This document shows positions 34,736 to 44,347 of a stretch of 64,000 nt of DNA, one piece after another. How positions within the stretch are numbered: the stretch's first letter is position 1; every line of letters begins with the position of its first letter. The notes beneath the pieces were generated by a model that was not told the origin of the DNA, did no database searches, and worked only from the letters and a program-made list of their open reading frames with translations. The position numbers were made by a program, and so were the translations under genes. Origin of the DNA: Prevotella sp. tc2-28 (lineage in GTDB: Bacteria; Bacteroidota; Bacteroidia; Bacteroidales; Bacteroidaceae); NCBI RefSeq assembly GCF_900107705.1, contig NZ_FNRE01000003.1:124001-188000 (forward strand). The letters run 5' to 3'.

Positions 34736-36784
34736 ATGACAACGAAGCGATTTTTGACGATACTGCTCCTCACAGCCTTGCTGACAACAGCAAAGGCAGA
34801 AAGCCAGCAAGACCCTCACGCCAACCCGACGAAGCGTCCTAAAGTCGGCCTTGTACTCGGAGGAGGTGGAGCCAAGGGAGTTGCCCACATCGGCGTACTG
34901 AAAGTGCTGGAGCGAGCCGGCATGCCCATCGACCTCATCACCAGCACCAGTATGGGTAGCATCATCGGCGGTGCTTACGCCTGTGGACACCCCGCAGCGA
35001 TGCTCGACTCGGTGGTTCGTTCACAAGACTGGGCCATCATACTCTCTGACCGTGAGAGTTCCAAGAACCAAAGCCTGCAAGTTCGCGAGAAACACAACAC
35101 TTATTTCCTGACCAAGATTCTGTCACTCAAAAAGCAGCAGGACAGCGACGGAGGCGGATTTATCAGGGGCAAGAACATTGCCACGCTCTTCGACAGACTG
35201 ACGGCGCCCTATAACGACTCCATCGACTTCAACAAGCTACCCATCCCTTTTGCCTGTGTGGCAACCAATATCGTGGACAACACGGAATATGTCTTCCACA
35301 ACGGCATCATGAGCCGTGCGATGCGAGCCAGCATGGCGATACCAGGAGTCTTCGCCCCGGTGAGGAAAGACGGCATGGTACTTATCGACGGTGGATTGCG
35401 TAACAATTTCCCTACCGACGTGGCTCACCAGATGGGAGCAGATTACGTGATAGGCGTCGACGTGCAGGAACTGCCCAAGGGTGCCGACAAACTGCAGACG
35501 GGAACACAGATTCTGGGACAGATCTCCGACTGGCTGTGCATGAACAAATATGAGGAGAATGTCAAGAAGACCAACATCGTCATCCGCGTGAACACCGAAG
35601 GATACAGTGCTGCCAGTTTCACTGCTGCAGCCATTGACACCCTGATACGCCGAGGTGAGGAAGCTGCAATGGAGCATTGGGATGAGATTGTTGCCTTGCG
35701 CAAGAAACTGGGACCGGCAAACCTACAGCTGGCCGTTCCGCAAAACAGCCTCACCCTGCCCCCTGCCCATGAGGATACAGACCAGCAGAAGAAAGACACG
35801 GAGCTGAACCTCGGCGTGCGTTTCGACAATGAGGAGACAGTAGCCTTGCAAGCCAACGTCCAAATGCCCATCAACACGAAAATGCCCATGGACCTAGGAC
35901 TCACTGTACGACTGGGAAAGCGCCTGCGTGCACAGGTAGACTGGACGCTACACCCCACCCGAGCCTTCCAGCCCACGCTGTCCTACATCTTCCGCAGCAA
36001 CGACATCAACTTCTACGAATACGGTGACCACACCCATACCTTCACTTACAACCAGCACACCCTGAAACTGGCACTGTTCAATTTCAACGTGCGCAACTTC
36101 AACATCAGCCTGGGTGCCCATTGGGATTACTACGACTACCACTCGCTGATGACCAACAAGAAGTCGCAGCACGCCCTAGAAGAGGCCGACGCCCAGGACA
36201 AGGGGTATGTGAGCTACCAAGCCCGCCTGTGGTACAACAGCGAGGACAAATGGTACTTCCCCACCAGTGGTGTGAGGTTCCAAGCTAAATTCGGCTACCA
36301 CACCGATAACTTCGTCAATCTGAACGGCAAGGTAGGTCTTCGCGAATACAGTGCCATGCTGCGCACCAGCATCCCGCTGACCAGTCAGATTTCAATCCAG
36401 CCGATGGTGTACGGTCGCGCTATTTCAGGAACAGAGATTCCTATTGTGATGAGTAACCTCATGGGTGGCGAGTGGTTCGACCACTATGTGGACGGGCAGA
36501 TGCCCTTTGCCGGTGTGGGCAATCTGGAGATGGCATGGAAGAACATGACGGCAGCCCAGATGCAACTGCAGTTCAATCCCACCACCAACAACAATATCCT
36601 GCTGCGACTGGCAGCCGGACAGAATGCGCCTCACTTCAAGGATCTTCTGAAGCACCGCACCATGCTAGGTTTCAGCTTGAGCTATTATTACACGTGGATT
36701 CTCGGCCCGTTAGGCGGCTCCATAGGCTATAGCAATGTAACGGAGAAGTTCTATTTCTATATCAACCTCGGTTATGTCTTCTAA
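34736..36784 (+). CDS. Patatin-like phospholipase with C-terminal outer-membrane barrel (PlpD-like)
   Basis: 682 residues. Signal peptide to about Ala21, then a patatin domain (about 35-330): oxyanion glycine loop LGGGGAKGVAHIGVL, nucleophile elbow TSTSMGS, and the catalytic dyad Asp in LIDGGLRNNFP. The first Gly of the usual GxSxG is Ser here (STSMG). Residues about 380-682 form a beta-barrel of the BamA/TpsB kind, ending FYINLGYVF. This matches type Vd-like autotransported lipases. Starts 15 bp after radA; its stop overlaps the next gene by 11 bp. Confidence 0.85.
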   Translation: MTTKRFLTILLLTALLTTAKAESQQDPHANPTKRPKVGLVLGGGGAKGVAHIGVLKVLERAGMPIDLITSTSMGSIIGGAYACGHPAAMLDSVVRSQDWAIILSDRESSKNQSLQVREKHNTYFLTKILSLKKQQDSDGGGFIRGKNIATLFDRLTAPYNDSIDFNKLPIPFACVATNIVDNTEYVFHNGIMSRAMRASMAIPGVFAPVRKDGMVLIDGGLRNNFPTDVAHQMGADYVIGVDVQELPKGADKLQTGTQILGQISDWLCMNKYEENVKKTNIVIRVNTEGYSAASFTAAAIDTLIRRGEEAAMEHWDEIVALRKKLGPANLQLAVPQNSLTLPPAHEDTDQQKKDTELNLGVRFDNEETVALQANVQMPINTKMPMDLGLTVRLGKRLRAQVDWTLHPTRAFQPTLSYIFRSNDINFYEYGDHTHTFTYNQHTLKLALFNFNVRNFNISLGAHWDYYDYHSLMTNKKSQHALEEADAQDKGYVSYQARLWYNSEDKWYFPTSGVRFQAKFGYHTDNFVNLNGKVGLREYSAMLRTSIPLTSQISIQPMVYGRAISGTEIPIVMSNLMGGEWFDHYVDGQMPFAGVGNLEMAWKNMTAAQMQLQFNPTTNNNILLRLAAGQNAPHFKDLLKHRTMLGFSLSYYYTWILGPLGGSIGYSNVTEKFYFYINLGYVF

Positions 36785-38513
36785 ACACCCCATCAGAAAA
36801 CGGATGTCTCGCTGGATGTTTGCCCTACTGCTGTGCTGTATCAACACGACAGCATGGGCCGACGACTTACCGATTTCCTATGAGGGTGACCACTATGTCA
36901 TCAACGTGGACTCCCTGCATCCTGACAAGGAGATGACGCTTATGGACGTGCTGATGATATGTCCTGAACCGGTGTCCGTCAACGGCAAGACACTGGGCAC
37001 CGACTTCATCCTGGCGGTAAACGACATCAGCGTGCTGATTGACGACGAAACCTTCCTTCAGATGACAAAGGCCTGCGAGGTGGAGTCGATTGACGTCTAT
37101 ATCAACCCTTCCGTCTCGCAAACCGTTGGAGGCGTGGAAGGCATCATCAACATCAACTTCAAAAAAGATGAACAGAACGGCACAACGGGAAAGGTAGCCC
37201 TGGAAGCCGGTAGCAACGGCAACGGCAAGGTTTGGGTCAACACCAAGACTCAACGAAACGACGTAGAAATCAGAGGTTACGCATTGGTCAATCAACAGTT
37301 CAACAAGGGAGAAACTGCCGACGGACAGCCTTTCAGTTCACGCAAGCTAATGCAAGGTGCCCACGTGAACATCGACTGGGACATAACGGAGAAGGACAAC
37401 CTGATTGTCAAGTTCTACCAGCATTTCAACAACAGCAAGGAGAAGTTCTGGGATGAGTTCGGGCAAAGTTCCCTGCCTGAGACGGAGCGTCTGGGTAGTC
37501 TGACATTCACCTATACCCATGCACTGAATGACATTGGAACCGAACTGAAGACGGAAGGCGGTAGTGTATTCATCGACTCCAGAGTATCTGACGTCAAGAC
37601 GCACGACATACTACCTTATTTTTTCACCGAACTATACACGCCACTATTCCACAAAGACCTGACACTGTTGACCGGATGGGAAATAGACTACGAGAACAAC
37701 CGCTTTGAAGGCACCAGTCGCCAGCAGTACCTGAAGAACGATTTCTACGTACAGTTGTGCTACAACCACGGACCATGGGTACTGACACTTGGCGACCGGT
37801 TTACCATACTGGACTACTGGAACCACAATCAGATAGAAGCCCCAGAGCGGTGGTCACACCACAGGACAGCCAACACCTACCTGGCAAGCATCGGATACAG
37901 ATGGGGCAGACACTACATTCACGGATCCTTTAACCGCGACTTCTTCGTACCATCCATAGAAAATTTCTACGAAGACTATATGGGTTCGTTCCGGTTAAAC
38001 GACGACTACCGCACCAACTTGGTGTGGCGCACAGAACTGCGCTATACTTACCAGCAACCCAACCTGGTGCTGTTCTGCAACGCATCGCACACCTGGAAGA
38101 CCGACATGCCGCTCTCCAGAGAAGAAATGACGTCCATCAAGACATCGGCATCATGGAACAAGGGGAATGTTCGCATAACGGCAGGCGCCAGTTTCTTCCA
38201 CCATCATGTCAACGGTAGTGAATGGATTGATGAGCTCTTCAACAACTACTACCTCCTGAAGCTCATGCCCACCCTGCTGCTCGACAATGGATTCAGACTG
38301 TCGGCATTCCTCATCTACAACAGCAAGCAGAAACTCTACGACCAGCACGCCTGGCTGTCAGCATCCGTCAAGGTGAACAAAGACTTCGGCAAGCACTGGA
38401 ACGTCTATGTCGACCTGCAGAATTTGGCAGGCCAACCCACCATCGCTGTTTCACAAATGTCCAGCCTCAGCAACAAAAGGGCGTTCGCACTGGGATGCAC
38501 CTACCGGTTCTGA
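36774..38513 (+). CDS. TonB-dependent-receptor-like outer-membrane beta-barrel, plug-short form
   Basis: 579 residues from ATG 36774; an in-frame ATG at 36804 begins a cleaner signal peptide (MSRWMFALLLCCINTTAWA). Residues about 40-135 resemble a reduced TonB-receptor plug (VEGIININFKK ends it), without a CarboxypepD-like repeat or visible TonB box. The remainder is a strand-rich barrel ending ALGCTYRF with terminal Phe. It matches the outer-membrane beta-barrel family of Bacteroidota that often lacks full TonB-receptor features. Overlaps the patatin stop. Substrate unknown. Confidence 0.7.
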   Translation: MSSKHPIRKRMSRWMFALLLCCINTTAWADDLPISYEGDHYVINVDSLHPDKEMTLMDVLMICPEPVSVNGKTLGTDFILAVNDISVLIDDETFLQMTKACEVESIDVYINPSVSQTVGGVEGIININFKKDEQNGTTGKVALEAGSNGNGKVWVNTKTQRNDVEIRGYALVNQQFNKGETADGQPFSSRKLMQGAHVNIDWDITEKDNLIVKFYQHFNNSKEKFWDEFGQSSLPETERLGSLTFTYTHALNDIGTELKTEGGSVFIDSRVSDVKTHDILPYFFTELYTPLFHKDLTLLTGWEIDYENNRFEGTSRQQYLKNDFYVQLCYNHGPWVLTLGDRFTILDYWNHNQIEAPERWSHHRTANTYLASIGYRWGRHYIHGSFNRDFFVPSIENFYEDYMGSFRLNDDYRTNLVWRTELRYTYQQPNLVLFCNASHTWKTDMPLSREEMTSIKTSASWNKGNVRITAGASFFHHHVNGSEWIDELFNNYYLLKLMPTLLLDNGFRLSAFLIYNSKQKLYDQHAWLSASVKVNKDFGKHWNVYVDLQNLAGQPTIAVSQMSSLSNKRAFALGCTYRF

Positions 38514-38625
38514 CCCATCTGTTAAAAAATCTATAAACTCCCGCTTCTTATCGAAGATTTCCCGTTTTATTTCTACTAACGGGCAATAATCGTCTAACTT
38601 ATTTTTTCGTTTCATCGATAATTCC

Positions 38626-38633
38626 TACCTTTG
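38626..38633 (+). promoter_or_regulatory. -7 box for the TolC-efflux operon
   Basis: TACCTTTG, 28 bp before ATG 38662. Confidence 0.7.
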
Positions 38634-38661
38634 CATCGTGAAAAATTAGCAAAGTAACGAT

Positions 38662-39996
38662 ATGAAGAAAGGATTATTGATTTTGGCAGCAATGACAACC
38701 CTGACTGTGACAGCTCAGCAGAAGTGGACACTCAGGGATTGCATTGACTATGCCATGCAGAACAACATCACGCTGAAGCAGTCACAACTGAACAAACAGA
38801 CGACTACCGAGACGCGCAAACAGTCGCAGGCCGCCCTGTTTCCTTCGCTGTCGGGCTCAACGAACCAGAGCCTTGGCTATAAGCCCTGGCTCAACACGAG
38901 CATCTCGACGGTGAACAACGGTACGGTGAACACCAGTGTACACAAGACCTATTATAATGGCACTTATGGTCTTAATGCCTCATGGACCGTATGGAACGGC
39001 AACCAGAACCACAACCAGGTGAAGGCCAACAAGCTGAGTGAACAACAAGCCGAGCTCACCGTGGAGCAGACTGCTAACACCATTCAGGAGAAGATTGCCC
39101 AGCTATACGTTCAGATACTCTATCAGACAGAAGCTATCGACGTCTGCAGACAAAGTCTGGAAACCAGTCAGAGGAACGAGGAACGCGGGCGCGAGTTGGT
39201 TGAGGTCGGCAAGATGTCGAAAGCCGACCTGGCACAGTTGTCTGCCCAGCGTGCCACTGCAGAATACGACCTTGTGCAGGCAGAGAGCACCCTTGCCAAC
39301 TACAAGCTTCAACTGAAGCAGCAGTTGGAGATTACAGGCGACCAAAGTTTCGACATTGATGTCACGGCAGCCAACGACCAGCAGGCGCTAACCACTATTC
39401 CCGCAATGACTGATGTCTATGAGCAGGCGCTGTTGCTACGCCCAGAGATCAAGAACACCGAACTGGCATTGAAAGCCAGCGAGGTACAGCTGAAGATAGC
39501 CAAGGCTGGTCATCTGCCAACCATTAGTTTGACAGGAGGGTTTGGTACCAGCACATCATCGAACAACTCAAAGGAATGGGGTCAGCAGGTACAGACCAAC
39601 TTCGACGCCTCAGCAGGTATTGGCGTAAGCATTCCCATTTTCGACCAGCGAAAGGCCAAGACGGCTGTCAACAAAGCGAACATTCAACGCGAACTGGCGC
39701 TGCTGGACCAGCAGGACAAGCAGAAGAAGCTCTACGCCACCATTGAGGGCTTCTGGCTCGACGCCCAGACCAACCAGCAGAAGTTCCGTGCTGCCAGCGC
39801 GACCGTAGAGAGCGAACAGCAGAGCTACGACCTGCTGCAGGAACAGTTCAACCTGGGACTGAAGAACAACGTAGAGCTGATGACCGGCAAGACCTCGCTG
39901 CTGAAGGCTCAGCAGAACAAGTTGCAGTCGAAGTATCTCACCATTCTCAACCAGCAACTGCTCAGATTCTATCAAGGTGAAACTATGACAATATAA
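38662..39996 (+). CDS. TolC-family outer-membrane efflux protein
   Basis: 444 residues. Signal peptide to TAQ, then WTLRDCIDYAMQNNITLKQS, the usual opening of Bacteroidota TolC proteins, with two internal repeats of alpha-hairpins rich in Gln/Ala/Glu (TLRDCIDY.../QALLLRPEIKNTELAL) and barrel strands. It forms the outer-membrane trimeric duct for the adaptor and ABC exporter encoded next, 3 bp downstream. Confidence 0.92.
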   Translation: MKKGLLILAAMTTLTVTAQQKWTLRDCIDYAMQNNITLKQSQLNKQTTTETRKQSQAALFPSLSGSTNQSLGYKPWLNTSISTVNNGTVNTSVHKTYYNGTYGLNASWTVWNGNQNHNQVKANKLSEQQAELTVEQTANTIQEKIAQLYVQILYQTEAIDVCRQSLETSQRNEERGRELVEVGKMSKADLAQLSAQRATAEYDLVQAESTLANYKLQLKQQLEITGDQSFDIDVTAANDQQALTTIPAMTDVYEQALLLRPEIKNTELALKASEVQLKIAKAGHLPTISLTGGFGTSTSSNNSKEWGQQVQTNFDASAGIGVSIPIFDQRKAKTAVNKANIQRELALLDQQDKQKKLYATIEGFWLDAQTNQQKFRAASATVESEQQSYDLLQEQFNLGLKNNVELMTGKTSLLKAQQNKLQSKYLTILNQQLLRFYQGETMTI

Positions 39997-39999
39997 GAT

Positions 40000-41184
40000 A
40001 TGAAGAACAAGAAAATTTGGATGGGCGTCGGTGCCTTAGCCATCGTAGTCCTCGTTGCCTGGTTACATTCAGGAGGCAAGAAAGAAGAGAAAGTGGAGTT
40101 TGAAACAGCCAAGGTGGAGCGTCAGAGCATCCACACCAGTATTACCGCTACAGGAACTATCGAACCCGTGACTTCCGTCACCGTCGGCACACAGGTCAGC
40201 GGTATCGTGGCACACCTGTACGTTGACTACAACTCCGTCGTCAAGAAAGGACAGGTCATCGCCGAACTGGACAAGACCAACCTCATCAGCGAACTGAACC
40301 GCTCGCGCGCCGACCTGTCGTCGGCACAGAGCACGCTGAACTATCAGCGCGCCAACTACAACAGATACAAGACGCTGTACGAGAAAGGACTGGTCAGCGC
40401 CGACGAGTTCGAGAGCAACCGGTTGAACTACGAGAAAGCCCGCCAGTCGGTAGCATCCTCTCAGGAGAGCGTGCGCAAGGCGGAGACCAATCTTGGCTAT
40501 GCTACCATTACCAGTCCTATTGACGGTGTTGTCCTGTCGAAATCAGTAGAGGAAGGACAGACGGTTGCTGCCTCTTTCAACACCCCGGAACTGTTCACCA
40601 TCGCCCAGGACCTGACCAATATGCGTGTGATTGCCGATATTGACGAGGCCGACATCGGTGGTGTGAAGGAAGGCCAGCGCGTTTCGTTCACCGTTGACGC
40701 TTTCCCCGACGACAAATTCGAAGGCTCGGTGACACAGGTTCGTCAGCAAGCGACCACGTCGAGCAATGTGGTGACCTACGAGGTTGTCATCTCTGCACCC
40801 AACAACGACTTGAAACTGAAGCCCGGTCTGACCGCCAACGTCACCATCTTCACCATGGAGAAGGACAACATCTTGGCACTTCCCTCGAAAGCGCTGCGCT
40901 TCACCCCCAACGAGGCGCTCTTGAAGGGTGATCAGCAGATTGCCGACGTGGAAGCTCCCGCCAAGGTATGGACCCTGGAGGGCAACACCTTCAAGGCTCA
41001 CCGCGTGGAGACTGGTGTCAGCAATGGCATGATGACGGAAATTGTGAGCGGTGTCAAAGAGGGCACTGAGATTCTCGTCGACTTCAACATCAGCGGTGGC
41101 GAGGCTCCTCAGCAGAACCAGGCCAGCAATCCCTTCATGCCGCGTCCGCGAAACAACCGACAGAACAACCAACAAAAGAAATAA
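40000..41184 (+). CDS. Periplasmic adaptor (membrane fusion protein, MacA/HlyD type)
   Basis: 394 residues. One N-terminal membrane helix (about 6-23), then biotinyl-lipoyl-like and alpha-hairpin parts: ITATGTIEPVTSVTVGTQVS, a coiled coil (about 95-155, LNRSRADLSSAQSTLNYQR) and TITSPIDGVVLSKSVEEGQTV. C-terminal beta-barrel and a Gln/Asn/Pro-rich tail. It links the ABC exporter to TolC. Starts 3 bp after tolC and 5 bp before the ATPase gene. Confidence 0.92.
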   Translation: MKNKKIWMGVGALAIVVLVAWLHSGGKKEEKVEFETAKVERQSIHTSITATGTIEPVTSVTVGTQVSGIVAHLYVDYNSVVKKGQVIAELDKTNLISELNRSRADLSSAQSTLNYQRANYNRYKTLYEKGLVSADEFESNRLNYEKARQSVASSQESVRKAETNLGYATITSPIDGVVLSKSVEEGQTVAASFNTPELFTIAQDLTNMRVIADIDEADIGGVKEGQRVSFTVDAFPDDKFEGSVTQVRQQATTSSNVVTYEVVISAPNNDLKLKPGLTANVTIFTMEKDNILALPSKALRFTPNEALLKGDQQIADVEAPAKVWTLEGNTFKAHRVETGVSNGMMTEIVSGVKEGTEILVDFNISGGEAPQQNQASNPFMPRPRNNRQNNQQKK

Positions 41185-41189
41185 GACTC

Positions 41190-41942
41190 ATGGATGACAG
41201 AAAAGTAGTGATAGAACTGCAGGACGTCAAGCGATACTTCCAGGTCGGTTCTGAAACGGTGAAGGCGCTGCGCGGTGTGTCGTTCAAGATATACGAAGGT
41301 GAGTTCGTCACCATTCAGGGCACCTCCGGATCGGGCAAGTCGACACTGCTCAACCAGTTGGGTTGTTTGGACACGCCTACCTCGGGTGAGTATTTCCTCG
41401 ACGGCATCTCCGTGCGTTCCATGTCGAAGACGCAGCGTGCCCGTCTGCGCAACCGCAAGATTGGCTTCGTCTTCCAGAACTACAACCTGCTGGCTAAGAC
41501 AACAGCGGTGGAGAATGTGGAACTGCCTCTGATGTACAACTCGGAGGTGTCGGCTGCCGAGCGCCGGCAAAAGGCTATCAAGGCACTGCAAGCCGTAGGA
41601 CTGGGTGACCGTCTGCAGCACAAGTCCAACCAGATGTCCGGTGGTCAGATGCAGCGTGTGGCTATAGCCCGTGCACTGGTCAACGACCCTGCCGTGCTGT
41701 TGGCCGACGAGGCAACGGGTAACCTCGACACGCGCACCTCGTTCGAGATGCTGGTACTATTCCAGGAACTATACCACCAAGGCCACACCATCATCTTCGT
41801 GACGCACAACCCCGAGATTGCTGAATACAGCAGTCGCAACATCAACTTGCGCGACGGAAAGATTCGCGAGGACACCATCAACACCAACATCAAGTCGGCA
41901 GCTGAAGCGCTGGCCAAGCTACCCGCCCCAGTAGATGATTAG
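41190..41942 (+). CDS. ABC transporter ATP-binding protein (MacB/LolD type)
   Basis: 250 residues. Walker A GTSGSGKSTLL (about 44-54), Q-loop VFQNYNLLAKTTAVENV, signature MSGGQMQRVAIARAL, Walker B VLLADEATGNLD and H-loop FVTHN. This is the type-VII (MacB, LolD, FtsE) branch, which uses ATP for mechanotransmission through FtsX-like permeases. The permease gene is normally adjacent; here a 154-bp repeat element separates them. Confidence 0.93.
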   Translation: MDDRKVVIELQDVKRYFQVGSETVKALRGVSFKIYEGEFVTIQGTSGSGKSTLLNQLGCLDTPTSGEYFLDGISVRSMSKTQRARLRNRKIGFVFQNYNLLAKTTAVENVELPLMYNSEVSAAERRQKAIKALQAVGLGDRLQHKSNQMSGGQMQRVAIARALVNDPAVLLADEATGNLDTRTSFEMLVLFQELYHQGHTIIFVTHNPEIAEYSSRNINLRDGKIREDTINTNIKSAAEALAKLPAPVDD

Positions 41943-41944
41943 GA

Positions 41945-42098
41945 AAGACCCTCCCCCACCCCCTCCCTGTGAGGGAGGGGAGTAGATGGTAAGAGAGTTG
42001 ATATTAAAGAGATAATATAATTAATGAATAATCAATAAAAAGGAGCCCCCAAAGTAATTACGCCCCTCCCTCACAGGGAGGGGACGGGGGAGAGTCTT
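41945..42098 (+). repeat. Palindromic repeat element, copy B
   Basis: 154 bp from AAGACCC to GAGTCTT, with two C-rich/G-rich hairpins (CCCCTCCCTGTGAGGGAGGGG-like at 41961-41980 and 42063-42083) and AT-rich spacing. Same organisation as the element at 8225-8340. It fills the whole gap between the ATPase stop and the permease start, so its right end supplies the permease leader. Confidence 0.78.
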
Positions 42099-42099
42099 T

Positions 42100-43317
42100 A
42101 TGAATATTACAAACCTATTTAAAGTAAGCATCAAGGCTGTTGCCAACAACAAGATGCGCTCGTTCCTGTCGATGCTCGGTATCATCATCGGTGTGGCTGC
42201 GGTCATTATCATGATGGCAATCGGTCAAGGCTCGAAGGAGAGCATCCGCAAGGAACTGTCTACCATGGGCACCAACCTGCTGACCATCCGTCCGGGAGCT
42301 GACATGCGAGGCGGTGTGCGTCAGGACCCGTCGGCCATGCAGACGCTGAAGATGGCTGACTACGAGCGCATCCTCCGCGAAAAGAAATTCGTCACGAAGG
42401 TATCGCCTGAGGTGACCTCCAGCGGACAAGCCATCTACGGCAACAACAATACCACCAGTTCGATGTACGGCGAGTCTACGGACTACCTGGACATCAAGCA
42501 GTGGACGATAGAAGACGGCGAGTGCTTCACCGACGAAGACATCAAGAAAGCCGCCAAGGTGTGCGTCATCGGAAAGACGGTAGCCAAGGAACTCTTCGGC
42601 GAGGATGCTGACCCTGTGGGTAAGACCATCCGATTCAAGAGCATCCCCATCCGCGTCATCGGCGTGCTCAAGGCAAAGGGCTACAACTCGTGGGGCATGG
42701 ACCAGGACAATGTCATCATTGCTCCCTACACCACCGTTATGAAGCGCATTGCTGCCCAGACGTGGTTCTCAAGTATCGTCTGCTCGGCTATCACCGAGGA
42801 ACTGTCGGATGCCGCCATTGAGGAACTGACGCAGATGTTGCGTGACAACCACAAGTTGAAAGGCGAGGCCGTAGACGACTTCACCATCCGCTCACAGGCA
42901 GAGATGATGGAGACGATGTCGTCGACTATGGACACGGTGACCATCATCCTCGTTGTGGCTGCTGCCTTCTCGCTGCTCGTGGCAGGCATCGGCATCATGA
43001 ACATTATGCTGGTATCGGTGACGGAGCGCACCAAGGAGATCGGACTGCGCATGGCTGTAGGTGCCACAGGTCCTGTCATCTCGCTGCAGTTCCTCATCGA
43101 GTCGGTGCTCATCAGTGTCACTGGCGGACTGCTGGGCGTCATGGTGGGCGTTGGTGTCAGCACCTTCCTCTCGTCTTTCGGCATGCCGAGCAGCGTACCC
43201 GCATGGAGCATCTATGTCTCGTTCCTCGTCTGTGTGTTCATCGGCATGCTCTTCGGCTACATTCCTGCCCAAAAGGCTGCCAATATGGACCCAATAGAAG
43301 CTATCCGTCATGAATAA
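42100..43317 (+). CDS. ABC transporter permease (MacB/FtsX type)
   Basis: 405 residues. Helix 1 at about 20-40 (LGIIIGVAAVIIMMAIGQG), a periplasmic MacB_PCD domain (about 45-260), then three C-terminal FtsX helices (about 283-305, 335-360, 370-390) with IMNIMLVSVTERTKEIGLRMAVGA and a final PIEAIRHE. It works with the ATPase at 41190 to export macrolides, peptides or other periplasmic substrates through TolC. Translation begins 1 bp after the repeat element. Confidence 0.93.
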   Translation: MNITNLFKVSIKAVANNKMRSFLSMLGIIIGVAAVIIMMAIGQGSKESIRKELSTMGTNLLTIRPGADMRGGVRQDPSAMQTLKMADYERILREKKFVTKVSPEVTSSGQAIYGNNNTTSSMYGESTDYLDIKQWTIEDGECFTDEDIKKAAKVCVIGKTVAKELFGEDADPVGKTIRFKSIPIRVIGVLKAKGYNSWGMDQDNVIIAPYTTVMKRIAAQTWFSSIVCSAITEELSDAAIEELTQMLRDNHKLKGEAVDDFTIRSQAEMMETMSSTMDTVTIILVVAAAFSLLVAGIGIMNIMLVSVTERTKEIGLRMAVGATGPVISLQFLIESVLISVTGGLLGVMVGVGVSTFLSSFGMPSSVPAWSIYVSFLVCVFIGMLFGYIPAQKAANMDPIEAIRHE

Positions 43318-44347
43318 GCGCATCGAGCTACTGATACACGCCGCCGTTTGGGCGGTCCTGTTCCTGTTGCCCCTGACCTTCCTCAGTCGCGGGGGCAGCA
43401 TCAACGTGACCCACTACCTCATGATATGCATGAGTACCGTCTTGATGATGGTTGTCTTCTATGCAGACTACCTGTGGCTCACACCGCGCTATTTCGCTAC
43501 GGGCAGACATCGCTACTATTGGTTGAGTAACATCGTCATGGTCGTGGCACTGGGAGTCGTCATGCACTACTGGATGGCGTTCACCCACAGTCTGTTCGAC
43601 ACGGGCGCCCGCATGCATCGCTATGAGCCTTCGGTCATCGACACGCTGCTGTTCATCCTTCGCGACGTCTTCAACCTCACCATTGCTGCCGCCATTGCTA
43701 CGGCGCTCGCCCTCGCCATGCGATGGCAGAAGGCGGAAGCGGCACGACGGGATGCTGAGACGGCAAGGGCACAGGCTGAGCTGAGCAACCTGCGCTCGCA
43801 AATCAACCCGCACTTCCTGCTGAACACGCTAAATAACATCTACGCGCTGACGGCTTTCGACACGGCAAAAGCTCAGGAGGTCATCCAGGAACTGTCACGG
43901 ATGCTGCGCCATATCCTCTACGACTACCAGCAGCCCATGGTGGCGCTGAAAGATGAGGTGGCATTCATTGAAGACTATGTCAAACTGATGCGCATCCGCA
44001 TTCCAGAGTCGGTAGACATCACGGCACAGTTCTCCATTCCCAACCCACAGACGGAGGTGGCTCCGATGCTGTTCATCTCGCTGGTGGAGAATGCCTTCAA
44101 GCACGGCATCAGTCCCACGGAGCCCTCATATATCCACATCCGCATCGAGGCCGACGAGCACCGCATCACCTGCGACATTGAGAACACCAACCACCCCAAG
44201 ACCGCACAGGACCACAGCGGACACGGCGTGGGACTGCAACAGGTGGAGCGCCGCCTGGAACTGGCCTATCCCGGACGCTACCAATGGGAACGCAACCTCA
44301 GCGACGACGGAAAAGTATATCACTCTAAAATCACAATACAATCATGA
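43310..44347 (+). CDS. LytS-type sensor histidine kinase
   Basis: 345 residues. Four membrane helices within 1-140, then a helical linker and the His_kinase domain: LRSQINPHFLLNTLNNIYAL with phosphoacceptor His168, and an HATPase with LVENAFKHGI (N box) and GHGVGLQQVERRL (G box). Overlaps the permease stop by 8 bp and the response regulator start by 4 bp. It probably senses the envelope state or substrate of the exporter and phosphorylates the LytTR regulator. Confidence 0.92.
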   Translation: MNKRIELLIHAAVWAVLFLLPLTFLSRGGSINVTHYLMICMSTVLMMVVFYADYLWLTPRYFATGRHRYYWLSNIVMVVALGVVMHYWMAFTHSLFDTGARMHRYEPSVIDTLLFILRDVFNLTIAAAIATALALAMRWQKAEAARRDAETARAQAELSNLRSQINPHFLLNTLNNIYALTAFDTAKAQEVIQELSRMLRHILYDYQQPMVALKDEVAFIEDYVKLMRIRIPESVDITAQFSIPNPQTEVAPMLFISLVENAFKHGISPTEPSYIHIRIEADEHRITCDIENTNHPKTAQDHSGHGVGLQQVERRLELAYPGRYQWERNLSDDGKVYHSKITIQS

